Assembly (NCBI GenBank): GCA_963989245.1
Contig: OZ022351.1
Span: forward strand, 17,710,321-17,774,320
Length of the DNA: 64,000 nucleotides
DNA from: Nansenia antarctica
Taxonomy: Eukaryota; Chordata; Actinopteri; Argentiniformes; Microstomatidae
Direction of reading: 5' to 3'
Each line of letters opens with the position of its first letter. Position 1 is the first letter of the stretch. The notes under the pieces were generated by a model. The model was not told the origin of the DNA and did no database searches. It saw only the letters and a list, made by a program, of their open reading frames with translations. The translations under genes were made by a program, and so were the position numbers. This document shows positions 1 to 10,275 of the stretch, piece by piece.

Positions 1-442
1 CCGCAGAGGCTGAGGAAAACAACACCGTCGTCAGACCTTGTAGGCGTCTCGCTACCCCCAAACGCACAAGTTATTTTCTGCATTTCCACTGTGTTATTGC
101 GGTATTACAACCACGAGCATAATCTATTGCCACAACACAATAAGGAGGAGGCGAGGACTGCGTCCCTCGCTCTCAAATTAGGGAGATTTGTCACGCGTAC
201 AATCATTCCCCACCGTACACACTAAAGGGTTTTCCAGATAAGCTTTTTATATGAGCTGACTTCACAATGCAATTTGCACTTGAGGCAAAGCAAGGAGACC
301 ACTTGGAAGAAATTGCCATACTTGGAAGGAATTGTACTGAGCAGAGAGCTGGGGGCCAAAACCTAATTTGCTGAAAACAAACGGCGGCTCCATCCCTGTA
401 GCTTCAGGTAGCCAGCACAGACAACAGCCAATCTGGGACAGA
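1..442. other. Non-coding flank, nothing recognised
   Basis: Mixed-composition sequence without a convincing frame, RNA gene or mobile-element end. Confidence 0.5.
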
Positions 443-860
443 GATGAAGGAGAGAGAGAGAAAGAGAGAGGACAGAGAAGAAGGAGAAAGAGAGAGAGAG
501 AGGACAGAGAAGAAGGAGAAAAAGAGAGAGAGGACAGAGAAGAAGGAGAAAGAGAGAGAGAGAGGACAGAGAAGAAGGAGAAAGAGAGAGAGAGAGGACA
601 GAGAAGAAGGAGAAAGAGAGAGAGAGAGAACAGAGAAGGAGAAAGAAAGAGAGAGAGAAAGAGAAAGAGAGAGAGAGGACAGAGAAGAAGGAGACCAAAT
701 GAGAGAAGGAGGGGGAGAAAACACCAAAGGAAACGGGAGATATGCAGAGAGCGAAGAGAAGAAACTTCCTGATCTGATGTGTGTCTGGAGATATTTTAAT
801 ATCATTCCTCTCTTTCTCTTTCTCTCCCTCTCTGTCTCTCTCTGTCTGTCTCGCCTTTTC

Positions 861-919
<59 letters not shown>

Positions 920-1013
920 CATCTATCCCGGGGGTCTACATTAACTCCCTGTCTGCATTATGAAAGTACAGGTGGGCCACATCTGTCTCTAGCAGACTGT
1001 GGGCCTCAATGGA

Positions 1014-1092
<79 letters not shown>
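443..1092. repeat. GA/CT microsatellite cluster
   Basis: Three purine/pyrimidine blocks: an interrupted GA-rich tract (about 443-700, internally a repeated GACAGAGAAGAAGGAGAAAG-like unit), a CT tract (about 806-920) and a pure GA tract (about 1017-1091). Open frames here on either strand encode only RE/SL-type low-complexity strings and are not genes. Confidence 0.9.
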
Positions 1093-1095
<3 letters not shown>

Positions 1096-1568
1096 GAGAA
1101 ATATATGTTTTCTATTCTGCTGATGGGCAGCCCAGGGATCTCAGATGGGACTTGGAAGTCTAGACAAGGGAACAAGGTAACCCAGAGGTGCTGTGAAGAG
1201 CCTGGGGAGAGAGGCGGCAGGCGGCAGGACGCAGCTGCGACTCAGACAGCAAAGATCTATGTGGAAAATGGAGCCTGTCCCTTCAATGTTGAGTTTGACA
1301 GGAAGAAATCCTCCCAAAGGAGGCTTCACACTGTGCCAACACAAAAAGACACAACTCTCACGACGACGAGGACTCAAAGCGTCAAAACGAATATAACACA
1401 TTTGCTAGCTTACATTTATGAGCTCCCAGAATTACTTGTAATCACTGTAGAAATGCAGATCTGCAGATCCAGCTTCATTTACTGCTTTGGTTGGTTGAGC
1501 TTCATCACTGCTTTGGTTGGTTGAGCTAGTCCAGCGTTTAACCTTGCTGTGTGTTCTGGAGTCAGGCT
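1093..1568. other. Non-coding, nothing recognised
   Basis: About 475 bases with no recognisable gene or element. A short direct repeat (TTTGGTTGGTTGAGCT, two copies near 1486-1526) precedes the minisatellite. Confidence 0.4.
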
Positions 1569-2226
1569 GTATGTGTTTTAGCCTGATCCCAGATCTGTAT
1601 GTGTTTTAGCCTGGTCCCAGATCTGTATGTGTTTTAGCCTGGTCCCAGATCTGTATGTGTTTTAGCCTGGTCCCAGATCTGTATGTGTTTTAGCCTGGTC
1701 CCAGATCTGTATGTGTTTTAGCCTGGTCCCAGATCTGTATGTGTTTTAGCCTGGTCCCAGATCTGTATGTGTTTTAGCCTGGTCCCAGATCTGTATGTGT
1801 TTTAGCCTGGTCCCAGATCTGTATGTGTTTTAGCCTGGTCCCAGATCTGTATGTGTTTTAGCCTGGTCCCAGATCTGTATGTGTTTTAGCCAGGTCCCAG
1901 ATCTGGATGTGTTTTAGCCTGGTCCCAGATCTTTATGTGTTTTAGCCTGGTCCCAGATCTGTATGTGTTTTAGCCTGGTCCCAGATCTGTATGTGTTTTA
2001 GCCTGGTCCCAGATCTGTATGTGTTTTAGCCTGGTCCCAGATCTGTATGTGTTTTAGCCTGGTCCCAGATCTGTATGTGTTTTAGCCTGGTCCCAGATCT
2101 GTATGTGTTTTAGCCTGGTCCCAGATCTGTATGTGTTTTAGCCTGGTCCCAGATCTGTATGTGTTTTAGCCTGGTCCCAGATCTGGATGTGTTTTAGCCT
2201 GGTCCCAGATCTGGATGTGTTTTAGC
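1569..2226. repeat. 28-bp minisatellite, about 23.5 copies
   Basis: Tandem, nearly identical 28-bp units containing TTTAGCCTGGTCCCAGATCT followed by GTATGTG. Only a few single-base variants occur (CCTGATCCC in the first unit, CCAGGTCCC, CTGGATGTG and CTTTATGTG in later ones). Units abut with no spacers. Confidence 0.95.
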
Positions 2227-2772
2227 ATAAAAGCATAACAAGAGCAGGACATTTAGTTTCATTTTAAAACAGCATAACATCTTGTAAAAGCAGAATAATT
2301 CTGTAGTCATACACACCCCCCCCCCCCCCCCCCCCCACCCCAACATTTGACCCCTAACAACTAATTCCAAGAGTGTCTAAGACAGTCTACAGGGCCTGGC
2401 TGACGGCATTCATCCTGACCCCCCCATGTTCTTATTCATCTGACATTCTGCTCTGGACCCCTGCCAACAGCTCCTACTACCACTGTCTTTGCCCCCTGGA
2501 AGATAATATGATTGCGCGCTTAGAATATAAAACAGCCTTTCCTAGACTCTATGATAATGGATATCCTTATGGGATGGACACTGTAACACACGGCACACTC
2601 TACCTTTAGTCAGCGCACTCTATGTTTTGACAGTGTTTTTTTTTCTCTTGTGACTGTAATCAACTGTTCTCAGTTAACTGCTTTGCTATCACTTCTTTGG
2701 CAGTGTGTTATTTGCTTGGTCTCTAAGTGAGCACTGGGTTTTATTTGGCTGCAGTGATGTGTAAAGTGCGTT
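2227..2772. other. Non-coding with poly-C tract
   Basis: Unique-looking sequence with a C homopolymer at about 2313-2336. No gene recognised. Confidence 0.5.
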
Positions 2773-2900
2773 TGACGAGGTAACAGGTAGGATTCAAACC
2801 CGGGGTTCTCCCGTGTCAAAAACCCAAGGTGCCAGGCGGACATCCTCAAGGTCTGAGGGTGACATTTATGTTTACATGTCTCAGACAGGGCTACCTCGTC
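2773..2900 (-). mobile_element. Probable tRNA-derived SINE fragment
   Basis: On the minus strand a B-box-like GGGTTTGAATCC lies within the stretch. The segment is bracketed by short inverted GACGAGGTA / TACCTCGTC ends. No A-tail or target duplication was identified, so the call is tentative. Confidence 0.35.
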
Positions 2901-2964
2901 ACAAGAGCATGGTTCCAAATCACCTCTACGCTACACATGCCCTTACTGTAGCTATGCTGGCTGT

Positions 2965-3300
2965 CATAGTCACTGAAAGTGACTGTATGTACAGTATAAT
3001 GTGTCAGGTGAGCTTATGGGATGTTTGGTCAGTGTATGTGATAGTGACTGTATGTACAGTATAATGTGTCAGGTGAGCTTATGGGATGTTTGGTCAGTGT
3101 ATGTGATAGTGACTGTATGTACAGTATAATGTGTCAGGTGAGCTTATGGGGTGTTTGGTCAGTGTATGTGATAGTGACTGTGTGTGTAATGTATAATGTG
3201 TCAGGTGAGCTTATGGGGTGTTTGGTCAGTGTATGTGATAGTGACTGTGTGTGTAATGTATAATGTGTCAGGTGAGCTTATGGGGTGTTTGGTCAGCGTG
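2965..3300. repeat. 65- to 67-bp minisatellite, about five copies
   Basis: Five tandem units marked by GTGTCAGGTGAGCTTATGGG at about 3001, 3066, 3131, 3198 and 3265. The last two units differ by TGTGTGTAATG replacing TATGTACAGT. Each copy contains CAGGTGAGC, which looks like a vertebrate 5' splice site, but no exon is evident. Confidence 0.9.
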
Positions 3301-3439
3301 GCCCGTGGTTTGGCCCGGTCCTGAAGGAGAAGACCCAGTTCACTCACTCAGCAGCCGGCGGGGCAGGACCTGCAGGCTTCTCTTCATGGTAACATGTGGT
3401 CCGGCTCCTCCTCCACAGGGCTCATGGTTCTCTATGGGA

Positions 3440-3611
3440 CAGAGAGAGAGAGAGAGAGGGAGAGAGGAAGAGAGAGAGGGAGAGGGAGAGAGGAAGAGAG
3501 AGAGGGAGAGGGAGAGAGGGAGAGAGAGGTAAGGTGAGACAGGGAGGTCAGGTACTGTACCACAGTCCGCGGTCAGGTATCACGGTCACATACACTGATT
3601 AGGTAAGGAGA

Positions 3612-3673
<62 letters not shown>

Positions 3674-3761
3674 GAGAGAGAATAGATAGAGAGAAAATAA
3701 CAGAGGACTGTTTAACCACAAAGTCCATAACAACTATCAAGCCCCCCCCCCCCCCCCCCCG
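3440..3761. repeat. GA microsatellites and poly-C
   Basis: GA-rich tract at about 3440-3532, a purer GA tract at about 3608-3690 and a C homopolymer at about 3741-3760. Confidence 0.9.
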
Positions 3762-4077
3762 TATAACAAAATAAATATTCATCATTACAGATGCTAATCT
3801 GCCATGGGAAGAAAATTCAGGGTTTAATCAGGGTTGGGTAAGATAAACAAATACATACATATACAGTACAGAGCACTTGCTAACCATGGAATCTAGCTCT
3901 GACACTGCACTGCCTGAGCTGGTCAGCAAAACCAATTATGGTGCATTAAAGATTGATCAGGATCAGCCCTGTTCTAAGCCGCTCATGTGTATAACCAACT
4001 CCAAGGGATGTTCTTAGGGAGAGAGAGGAGTGATAGCACCAGGTTGAATGGATTTCCACACACACATTTTCACCTCT

Positions 4078-4118
<41 letters not shown>

Positions 4119-4283
4119 ACGTACTGTACATACATACATGCATGCGTGTTTGTGTGTGTGTGTGAGATTGTGCTTCCCTTTGTTGTCTTGCCTTGTGGGA
4201 ATACTGTACACACACATATACCCGCACAAACACCCACCCACACACACACACCACAGGCACACACTTTAGCACGCACACACACA

Positions 4284-4373
<90 letters not shown>

Positions 4374-4382
4374 CACACACAC
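4078..4382. repeat. GT then CA microsatellites
   Basis: GT tract at about 4078-4116 and a long CA tract at about 4206-4382 with CCCACA and CTCACA interruptions. The opposed GT and CA tracts could pair into a long hairpin when single-stranded. Confidence 0.9.
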
Positions 4383-5164
4383 CTGAGCTCTATCCCCACT
4401 GCATAAATAATCTGGTGCGAGTGTGAAATTGGATTTGAACCCCCTAGGACGAGGAGGTCTGGTTGTGAGGGCAGACTTGTGTTTCCTGGTGAGAAAATGG
4501 AGAGGGAGACGGACAGACAACCACAACCACAGCAGCATACATTGATTCTGTCATAACACATTACTCCTTAAACAATCCTGCCCTGTCATGAAAGACTGGA
4601 AAAAATCCATCACCAGCTGCCTGCTCTCCACTTCAAAACAAAACATGGGACAACCACAGGGGTCTGCTTCTCGAGACTCTCTCTCTCTCTCTCTCTCCTC
4701 TCTCATCTCTCTCACTCTCTCCCCACCAAACTCTTTCTCTCTCTCCCTCTCTATCTCCCCTATCTATCTCCCCCTCCCTCCCTCCCTCCCTCTCTCTCTC
4801 TCTCTCCCTGTCTGGTGTATGCTGTAGCATCATGCTCACGGTCTAATGAGCTCAGCGGTGTGTGTGGTGTGAGGCAGAGTTACAGCTGAGCCTCTCCACA
4901 GTGATCCCACATCATCAACCTGTACCGCAGCAGCAGGGCTCAGAGACGTTCGCTAACTCACCACTGGGCACGTGAGGAAGGGGGAGGAAGGGGAGGAGGG
5001 GGGGAGGGAGGGTGATTCATTTCCACTTGTTATCACAAAACAGACGCTGCAGGTGTGCGTGTGCGTGTGCGTGTGTGTGTGTGTGAGTGTGTGTGTGTGC
5101 ATGTGTGTGTGCGTGCGCGTGTTTGACTCCACAGAGGGAGGAGAGAGAGAAAGAGAGAGAGAGA

Positions 5165-5235
<71 letters not shown>

Positions 5236-5261
5236 CTGCTGCTTTAAACAGGTCACAGGAG
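4383..5261. repeat. CT, GT and GA microsatellites up to the Ty3 insertion
   Basis: CT tract (about 4675-4810), GT tract (about 5052-5122) and GA tract (about 5140-5230). No gene. The last five bases, 5257-5261 (AGGAG), are the left copy of the target duplication of the Ty3/gypsy element. Confidence 0.85.
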
Positions 5262-5399
5262 TGTTACGTCTGTGTTTACGACAGTTTGGGCTTTACGACA
5301 GGTGCCGTATTACGTTTTGTGTTACACGTGTGTTTGATTAAATGGAGTTGCAAGCTCCGACTACAAGCTCTGAGTTCGACTCCGTTATTAAACATAACA
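5262..5399 (+). repeat. Ty3/gypsy 5' LTR
   Basis: 138-bp LTR starting TGTTACG and ending ATAACA, matching 9415-9552 base for base by eye. It is short for a Metaviridae LTR. No canonical TATAAA is present. Confidence 0.95.
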
Positions 5400-5400
5400 T

Positions 5401-5417
5401 TGGCGACGAGCGATGGC
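5401..5417 (+). promoter_or_regulatory. Ty3/gypsy primer-binding site, tRNA-Ser-like
   Basis: TGGCGACGAGCGATGG begins one base after the LTR. Its first ten bases fit the complement of a vertebrate tRNA-Ser(GCT) 3' end, after which one extra C interrupts the match. The tRNA comparison is from memory. The site overlaps the gag-pol start codon at 5413. Confidence 0.6.
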
Positions 5418-8400
5418 TGATTGTTCTCTACCAACACCCCCTCCTTTCCTAGCAGTCCCGGCAGAACCACCGATTCCGTGGGGCCGCTGGATTTCCTCTT
5501 TCGAAACATACATCCTAGCTGCCGGTTTGGAGGATGTATCAGACAAGAGGAAATATGCGTTGTTGCGGCACTGCCTGGGAGCGGAGGGTCAGCGCGTGTT
5601 TGAAACTCTTGGCCCTGCGGCGAGATACACAGACGCTGTGGAACTATTGAAGCAACACTTCGCCCCTCCACAAAGCGCTCTTCTCCGCCGCGTCATATTC
5701 GGACGAAGACACCAACGAACAGGTGAGACAGTGACACAGTATGTGGCTGATCTGCGGGGTTTGGCGAGCGTATGCAAGTTCGGGACATTACAGAACGAAA
5801 TGATAAGAGACCAACTCATCTTACACACGAACTGTGACAAGATTAGGGAAAAACTGTTACTGGAAAATGATGAACTTACATTATCAGCAGCTCTGAACAT
5901 GGCGGTCCAGGTTGAAACAGCTTTAGAATGTGCAGTTAGTTTTTCAGCCTCTCCCAGCTCACCGGCAGAGGGCGCGCACAGCCTACAGGTGCCCCTCCTC
6001 CACGTGAGTGCAACCAGCGGCGGGGAGAGCATTTTACTGGCCTCTCGGTCACGCGACCAGCCACACCAGCCGTGTGGGAATTGCGGCTCTTCTGCACACA
6101 ATTCAAGAGCTCAGACATGCCCAGCCCGTGGTAAAACCTGCTCCAACTGCGGGAGACTAAACCACTTTCACAAGGTCTGCAGGTCTGCCCCAGCTAGAGC
6201 TTCCCAGTCACCTACCACAGTCATCCATAATGTCAGCTCAGGACGAGCGCCATTCAAAACATGCTCGTTGATGGTTGGTGATGTCACTCTGCCGCTCCTC
6301 CTAGACACTGGAGCCACAGTGTCCCTTGTGAACTTGACGACCTATACACAGTTCTTCTCCCATGTGCCCCTGGGGTTGCCCTCCACCACCCTGCGTGGCT
6401 ATGCCAACTCTAAGATTGACATTGTGGGCTCTTTTCAGCTGCCTGTGAAGTACGGGGAGAGGACACTGCCGGCTTTCAGGTTCAACGTTGCACGCCACGG
6501 GACCAACTTGTTAGGCCTCGACCTGTTCAACGCCCTCGGTTTCACCCTGCTAGACACAGCTGGCTCAGAGATTCACACCGTTTCCATCCCCTGGCAGCAA
6601 CAGTGGCCTGCGCTGTTCAGCGGTGTAGGCTGCCTCGACACTTTTGCCCACCAGCCTCTGTTAGATCCTACAGTGATGCCTGTTATACAGCCCCTCCGCC
6701 GCTCCCCCCTGGCTCTCCGCGATGACATCTCCTCTCAACTACAGAGCATGCTCGATAGCGACATAATTGAGCAGGTGAATGCATCGCCTTGGATCTCCAA
6801 CCTGGTGGTGGCGAAGAAGAAGTCTGGGGGGCTGCGCATCTGCGTGGATCTGAGAGCGGTAAACAAGGCCATCATCCCTGACAAATACCCCTTGCCAACG
6901 ATAGAGGAGCTCACCGCCCAGTTCTACGGGTCCAGCGTGTTCTCTAAACTGGACCTCCGTCAGGGTTACCTCCAAGTGCCACTACACCCCGAGAGCCGCA
7001 ACCTCACAGCGTTCATCACTCACAGAGGGGTTTTCCGCTACAAACGCATGGCTTTCGGTTTAAGCTCCGCCCCCAGCTGCTTCCAAAAGATCATGGCCTC
7101 CATCTTCGCTGGGATCCCAGGTGTGGCCATCTATCTTGATGACATCGTGGTTCACGGGGCCACCGTCGAGAGCCACAACGAGCGTCTCCACAGTGTGTTC
7201 AGTGCATTGGCCAAGCATCACCTCACACTCAATGGTGAGAAGTGTGTATTCGCCGCCCCAGCCATTGACTTTGTGGGGTTCCGCCTCTCAGCTGATGGCA
7301 CGTACCCGCTGCACTCGAACACCGAGGCCATCCATCATGTCCCGGAGCCCACCACAGCCGCTCAGGTGGCCTCCTTTCTAGGCATGACGGCGTACTACCT
7401 CCGTTTCCTGCCACAGTACTCGGCCACAACCACACCGCTGCGGAAGCTGTTGAAGCATGACGAGCCCTGGCTCTGGACGTCTGCCTGCTCAGACGCCGTA
7501 CGCCTCCTGAAGGCCCAACTCACCTCACCACCGGTCCTGGCGCATTTCGACCTGGCCAGCCCCACTCTTGTCACGTGCGACGCCTCTGCCACAGCCATTG
7601 GTGCGGTGATGTCCCAGCTGCAAGGGGGGGTGGAGAGACCGATCGCCTTCGCCTCCCGTGCTCTCAGCCCCACGGAACAGAAGTACTCGGTGGGGGAGCG
7701 GGAGGCCCTAGCATGCCTCTGGGCATGTGAGCGCTGGCACATGTACCTCTATGGACGGCTATTCACACTGAGGACAGACCACCAGGCCCTCATCACCCTC
7801 CTGGCCACGTCTGGCACCGGTCACAAGCCACTCCGCCTCCACCGCTGGGCCGACCGCCTGCAACAGTACAACTATCGGCTACAGTTCACGCCAGGACGAG
7901 ACAACGTGGTAGCCGACTTGCTATCACGCGCAATCCCCAGCCCACCCACAGCCCCAACCTTGACCCCCGGACTGGACCAGGCTGAGCATGACCTCGTCCA
8001 GCTCCTCCACACACCCCTTCAGGAGACGGTGTCGCTGAAGGAGCTCCGGGATGCCTCAGCCGATGACCCCACCCTCTCTACACTCTCAACCTACATCACG
8101 CAGGGGTGGCCGGTAAGAGTACCTGACGAGCTACTCACTTACTCCAGGATCAGGGAGGAGTTGTCGGTTTGGAATGACACCTGTGTCGCTCGCGGGTTCT
8201 GCACTGTGGTCCCAGGTGTCCTTCGGGCGCGTATCCTTGCTATGGCGCACGAGGGTCACCTGGGCATAGTCAGGCTCAAACAGCGCTGTCGTGAGGTTGT
8301 GTGGTGGCCAGGCATCGACAGGGAACTCGAAACCCTGGTCAAGGATTGCACTGCCTGTCTCCTTAGTGGTAAGACCAGGGCTCCAGCTCCACCCCCGCCC

Positions 8401-9393
8401 ATGCAGCCGTTGGACTGGCCATCTCAACCCTGGGAGCACCTGCAACTGGATATCTGCGGCGAGCTGCATGGGGTACCACATCACCAGCGTTTTCTCGTTG
8501 TGACCTACGACCTCCACTCTAAGTGGCCAGAGGTGACACCTGTGGGCTCGGTCACAGCAAAGGTGCTGATCGGCATTCTCGACGCTCTGTTTGCGCGTTG
8601 GGGCCTGCCCAAGAGGATCACGACTGACAACGGTCCTCAAATGGTTTCCCATGAACTGTCCTCCTATCTAGTGGGTAAAGGGATCCACCACATCCGCACA
8701 GCGTTCTACCACCCTGCTGCGAACGGGGGGGTGGAACGGCTGAACCAAACACTGAAGAATGGCATCAGGGCCCACCTGGCACAAGGGTGCACGCTCACCA
8801 CCAGCCTCCTCCAGACGCTGTTGCATTATCGGGCCACGCGACACGCCACTACAGGAGTCTCCCCAGCCTCCCTCATGCTGGGGCGGGAGCTCCAGCTGCC
8901 TCTCGATAGGCTCCGCCCTACACTAGCTCAGCTCCCGGTCCATCCAGTTCAAGCCACAGTCACCAAACACCAGCGCTTGATGAAGGATCGTTTCGACAGG
9001 GCCAGACGTGCTAGGCCACCTGTCATCGCTGTGTCGGACTGGGTCAGGATCCGACGACCTCATCGGGACAACAAACTCCAGTCGTTTTGGTCTGACCCTG
9101 TCCAGGTCAGCAAACAGCTTGGCCCGGCCTCGTTTAGGCTCGCCGACGGCACTCGCTGGCATGCTACCCGCCTGCGTAAGGTGCAGCCTCCCCCTGGCCC
9201 AGCGCTGAGTGTGGCCTCTTCCACAGTCTTGCCAGCCGCACGGTTGGATGAAGCAGCAACCCCGGCCTACCAGGCTCAGCCCCAAGGCGTGGAGCCGCCA
9301 CCAGTGGCTGTGGCTGCACCAGAGCCACGTCTGGTTCGAGCACGCAACAGGCCCGAGCACTTGCGTGATTACATGACTGAGTATCACACCTAG
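5413..9393 (+). CDS. Gag-Pol polyprotein of Ty3/gypsy element
   Basis: One 1326-codon frame. The Gag region (about 1-215) is followed by two zinc knuckles (C221-x2-C224 and C243-x2-C246, the second CSNCGRLNHFHKVC), then an aspartic protease with LLLDTGA (catalytic D298). Reverse transcriptase carries YLDD at 574-577. RNase H begins near TCDAS (D723). Integrase has an HHCC zinc domain starting HEGHLG (H946), then a DD(35)E core with TDNG (D1072) and GGVERLN (E1108). A C-terminal stretch with a WVRIRRPHRDNK motif resembles the GPY/F region. ATG at 5413 is the first after the primer site. No stop or frameshift separates Gag from Pol, so stoichiometry must be set otherwise, for instance by proteolysis. 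The frame is intact, consistent with the identical LTRs. Assignment to the mag-like branch is my guess from the Ser primer and motif style. Confidence 0.93.
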   Translation: MADCSLPTPPPFLAVPAEPPIPWGRWISSFETYILAAGLEDVSDKRKYALLRHCLGAEGQRVFETLGPAARYTDAVELLKQHFAPPQSALLRRVIFGRRHQRTGETVTQYVADLRGLASVCKFGTLQNEMIRDQLILHTNCDKIREKLLLENDELTLSAALNMAVQVETALECAVSFSASPSSPAEGAHSLQVPLLHVSATSGGESILLASRSRDQPHQPCGNCGSSAHNSRAQTCPARGKTCSNCGRLNHFHKVCRSAPARASQSPTTVIHNVSSGRAPFKTCSLMVGDVTLPLLLDTGATVSLVNLTTYTQFFSHVPLGLPSTTLRGYANSKIDIVGSFQLPVKYGERTLPAFRFNVARHGTNLLGLDLFNALGFTLLDTAGSEIHTVSIPWQQQWPALFSGVGCLDTFAHQPLLDPTVMPVIQPLRRSPLALRDDISSQLQSMLDSDIIEQVNASPWISNLVVAKKKSGGLRICVDLRAVNKAIIPDKYPLPTIEELTAQFYGSSVFSKLDLRQGYLQVPLHPESRNLTAFITHRGVFRYKRMAFGLSSAPSCFQKIMASIFAGIPGVAIYLDDIVVHGATVESHNERLHSVFSALAKHHLTLNGEKCVFAAPAIDFVGFRLSADGTYPLHSNTEAIHHVPEPTTAAQVASFLGMTAYYLRFLPQYSATTTPLRKLLKHDEPWLWTSACSDAVRLLKAQLTSPPVLAHFDLASPTLVTCDASATAIGAVMSQLQGGVERPIAFASRALSPTEQKYSVGEREALACLWACERWHMYLYGRLFTLRTDHQALITLLATSGTGHKPLRLHRWADRLQQYNYRLQFTPGRDNVVADLLSRAIPSPPTAPTLTPGLDQAEHDLVQLLHTPLQETVSLKELRDASADDPTLSTLSTYITQGWPVRVPDELLTYSRIREELSVWNDTCVARGFCTVVPGVLRARILAMAHEGHLGIVRLKQRCREVVWWPGIDRELETLVKDCTACLLSGKTRAPAPPPPMQPLDWPSQPWEHLQLDICGELHGVPHHQRFLVVTYDLHSKWPEVTPVGSVTAKVLIGILDALFARWGLPKRITTDNGPQMVSHELSSYLVGKGIHHIRTAFYHPAANGGVERLNQTLKNGIRAHLAQGCTLTTSLLQTLLHYRATRHATTGVSPASLMLGRELQLPLDRLRPTLAQLPVHPVQATVTKHQRLMKDRFDRARRARPPVIAVSDWVRIRRPHRDNKLQSFWSDPVQVSKQLGPASFRLADGTRWHATRLRKVQPPPGPALSVASSTVLPAARLDEAATPAYQAQPQGVEPPPVAVAAPEPRLVRARNRPEHLRDYMTEYHT

Positions 9394-9400
9394 GTTGTGT

Positions 9401-9414
9401 GAGGGGGGGGGAAA
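9401..9414 (+). promoter_or_regulatory. Polypurine tract of Ty3/gypsy element
   Basis: GAGGGGGGGGGAAA lies directly upstream of the 3' LTR and fits the plus-strand priming site for reverse transcription. Confidence 0.85.
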
Positions 9415-9552
9415 TGTTACGTCTGTGTTTACGACAGTTTGGGCTTTACGACAGGTGCCGTATTACGTTTTGTGTTACACGTGTGTTTGATTAAATGGAG
9501 TTGCAAGCTCCGACTACAAGCTCTGAGTTCGACTCCGTTATTAAACATAACA
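9415..9552 (+). repeat. Ty3/gypsy 3' LTR
   Basis: 138-bp copy of the 5' LTR with no difference seen. It is followed by the AGGAG target duplicate at 9553-9557. Confidence 0.95.
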
Positions 9553-9557
9553 AGGAG

Positions 9558-10225
9558 GTCACCATGAGTTTGCTCAGTCTGCTCACAGGGCAGGTTCACA
9601 GAGCAGGTTCACATGGCAGGTTCACAGGGCAGAGTGCATCATGGGACACAGAGATGATGTACAGTGGCAGGCCAGGTCACGGCCCTACTGGGACTCCTGT
9701 CCTCAGGGCCAGGCTGTAGCATCGGGTTTGGACTGGTTCTTATGTAAGAGTAGCTGTTTGAAATAGTCTCTATTCAAGGATTCCACTTATTTATTAATGA
9801 ATACATACAGTAGGTAGTGTGTAGTGGCAGGTCAATAGTCCTTGGAATCCAGGGTCGAGATAGGCCATGATATAGTCAGAAGAAGTTTAGACTAGGTCTG
9901 TTGTAGGTGTAGCTGCTATCAACTATGTCTTGATTCAAGATCCACTTCCATCAGACATGCATGGGCATATGTTAATATTAAGCATGGTAGACAATTCACA
10001 AAACAACACGAACCCCTCCATCTTTTGATTTGACTGTAATTTCATCTTAGTGCTCCACAACACGCATCCCAGCCTTTTTACTGGTGAATAACCAGCGACT
10101 GCATGGCAACTGACACTCACAGAGACCGTGGCCATCTCCATGGTAACTCTAATAGTACATCATATTCAAATCTCCTCGAGGGGACAACTGTGGGGGTAGA
10201 AAAAGAACACACACACACACACACA

Positions 10226-10275
<50 letters not shown>

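Larger units (their letters stand above)
5262..9552 (+). mobile_element. Complete Ty3/gypsy-type LTR retrotransposon
   Basis: A 4291-bp element bounded by two 138-bp LTRs (TGTTACG...CATAACA) that I read as identical, with the 5-bp target duplication AGGAG at 5257-5261 and 9553-9557. It holds a primer-binding site, one uninterrupted gag-pol frame in Gag-PR-RT-RNaseH-IN order (the Metaviridae order), and a purine tract next to the 3' LTR. No env-like frame follows pol. Identical LTRs and an intact frame imply a recent insertion that may still be competent. Confidence 0.95.

Noticed and set aside
363..944. Serine/leucine- and arginine/glutamate-rich frames near the left edge
   Set aside because: Translations of GA/CT repeats.
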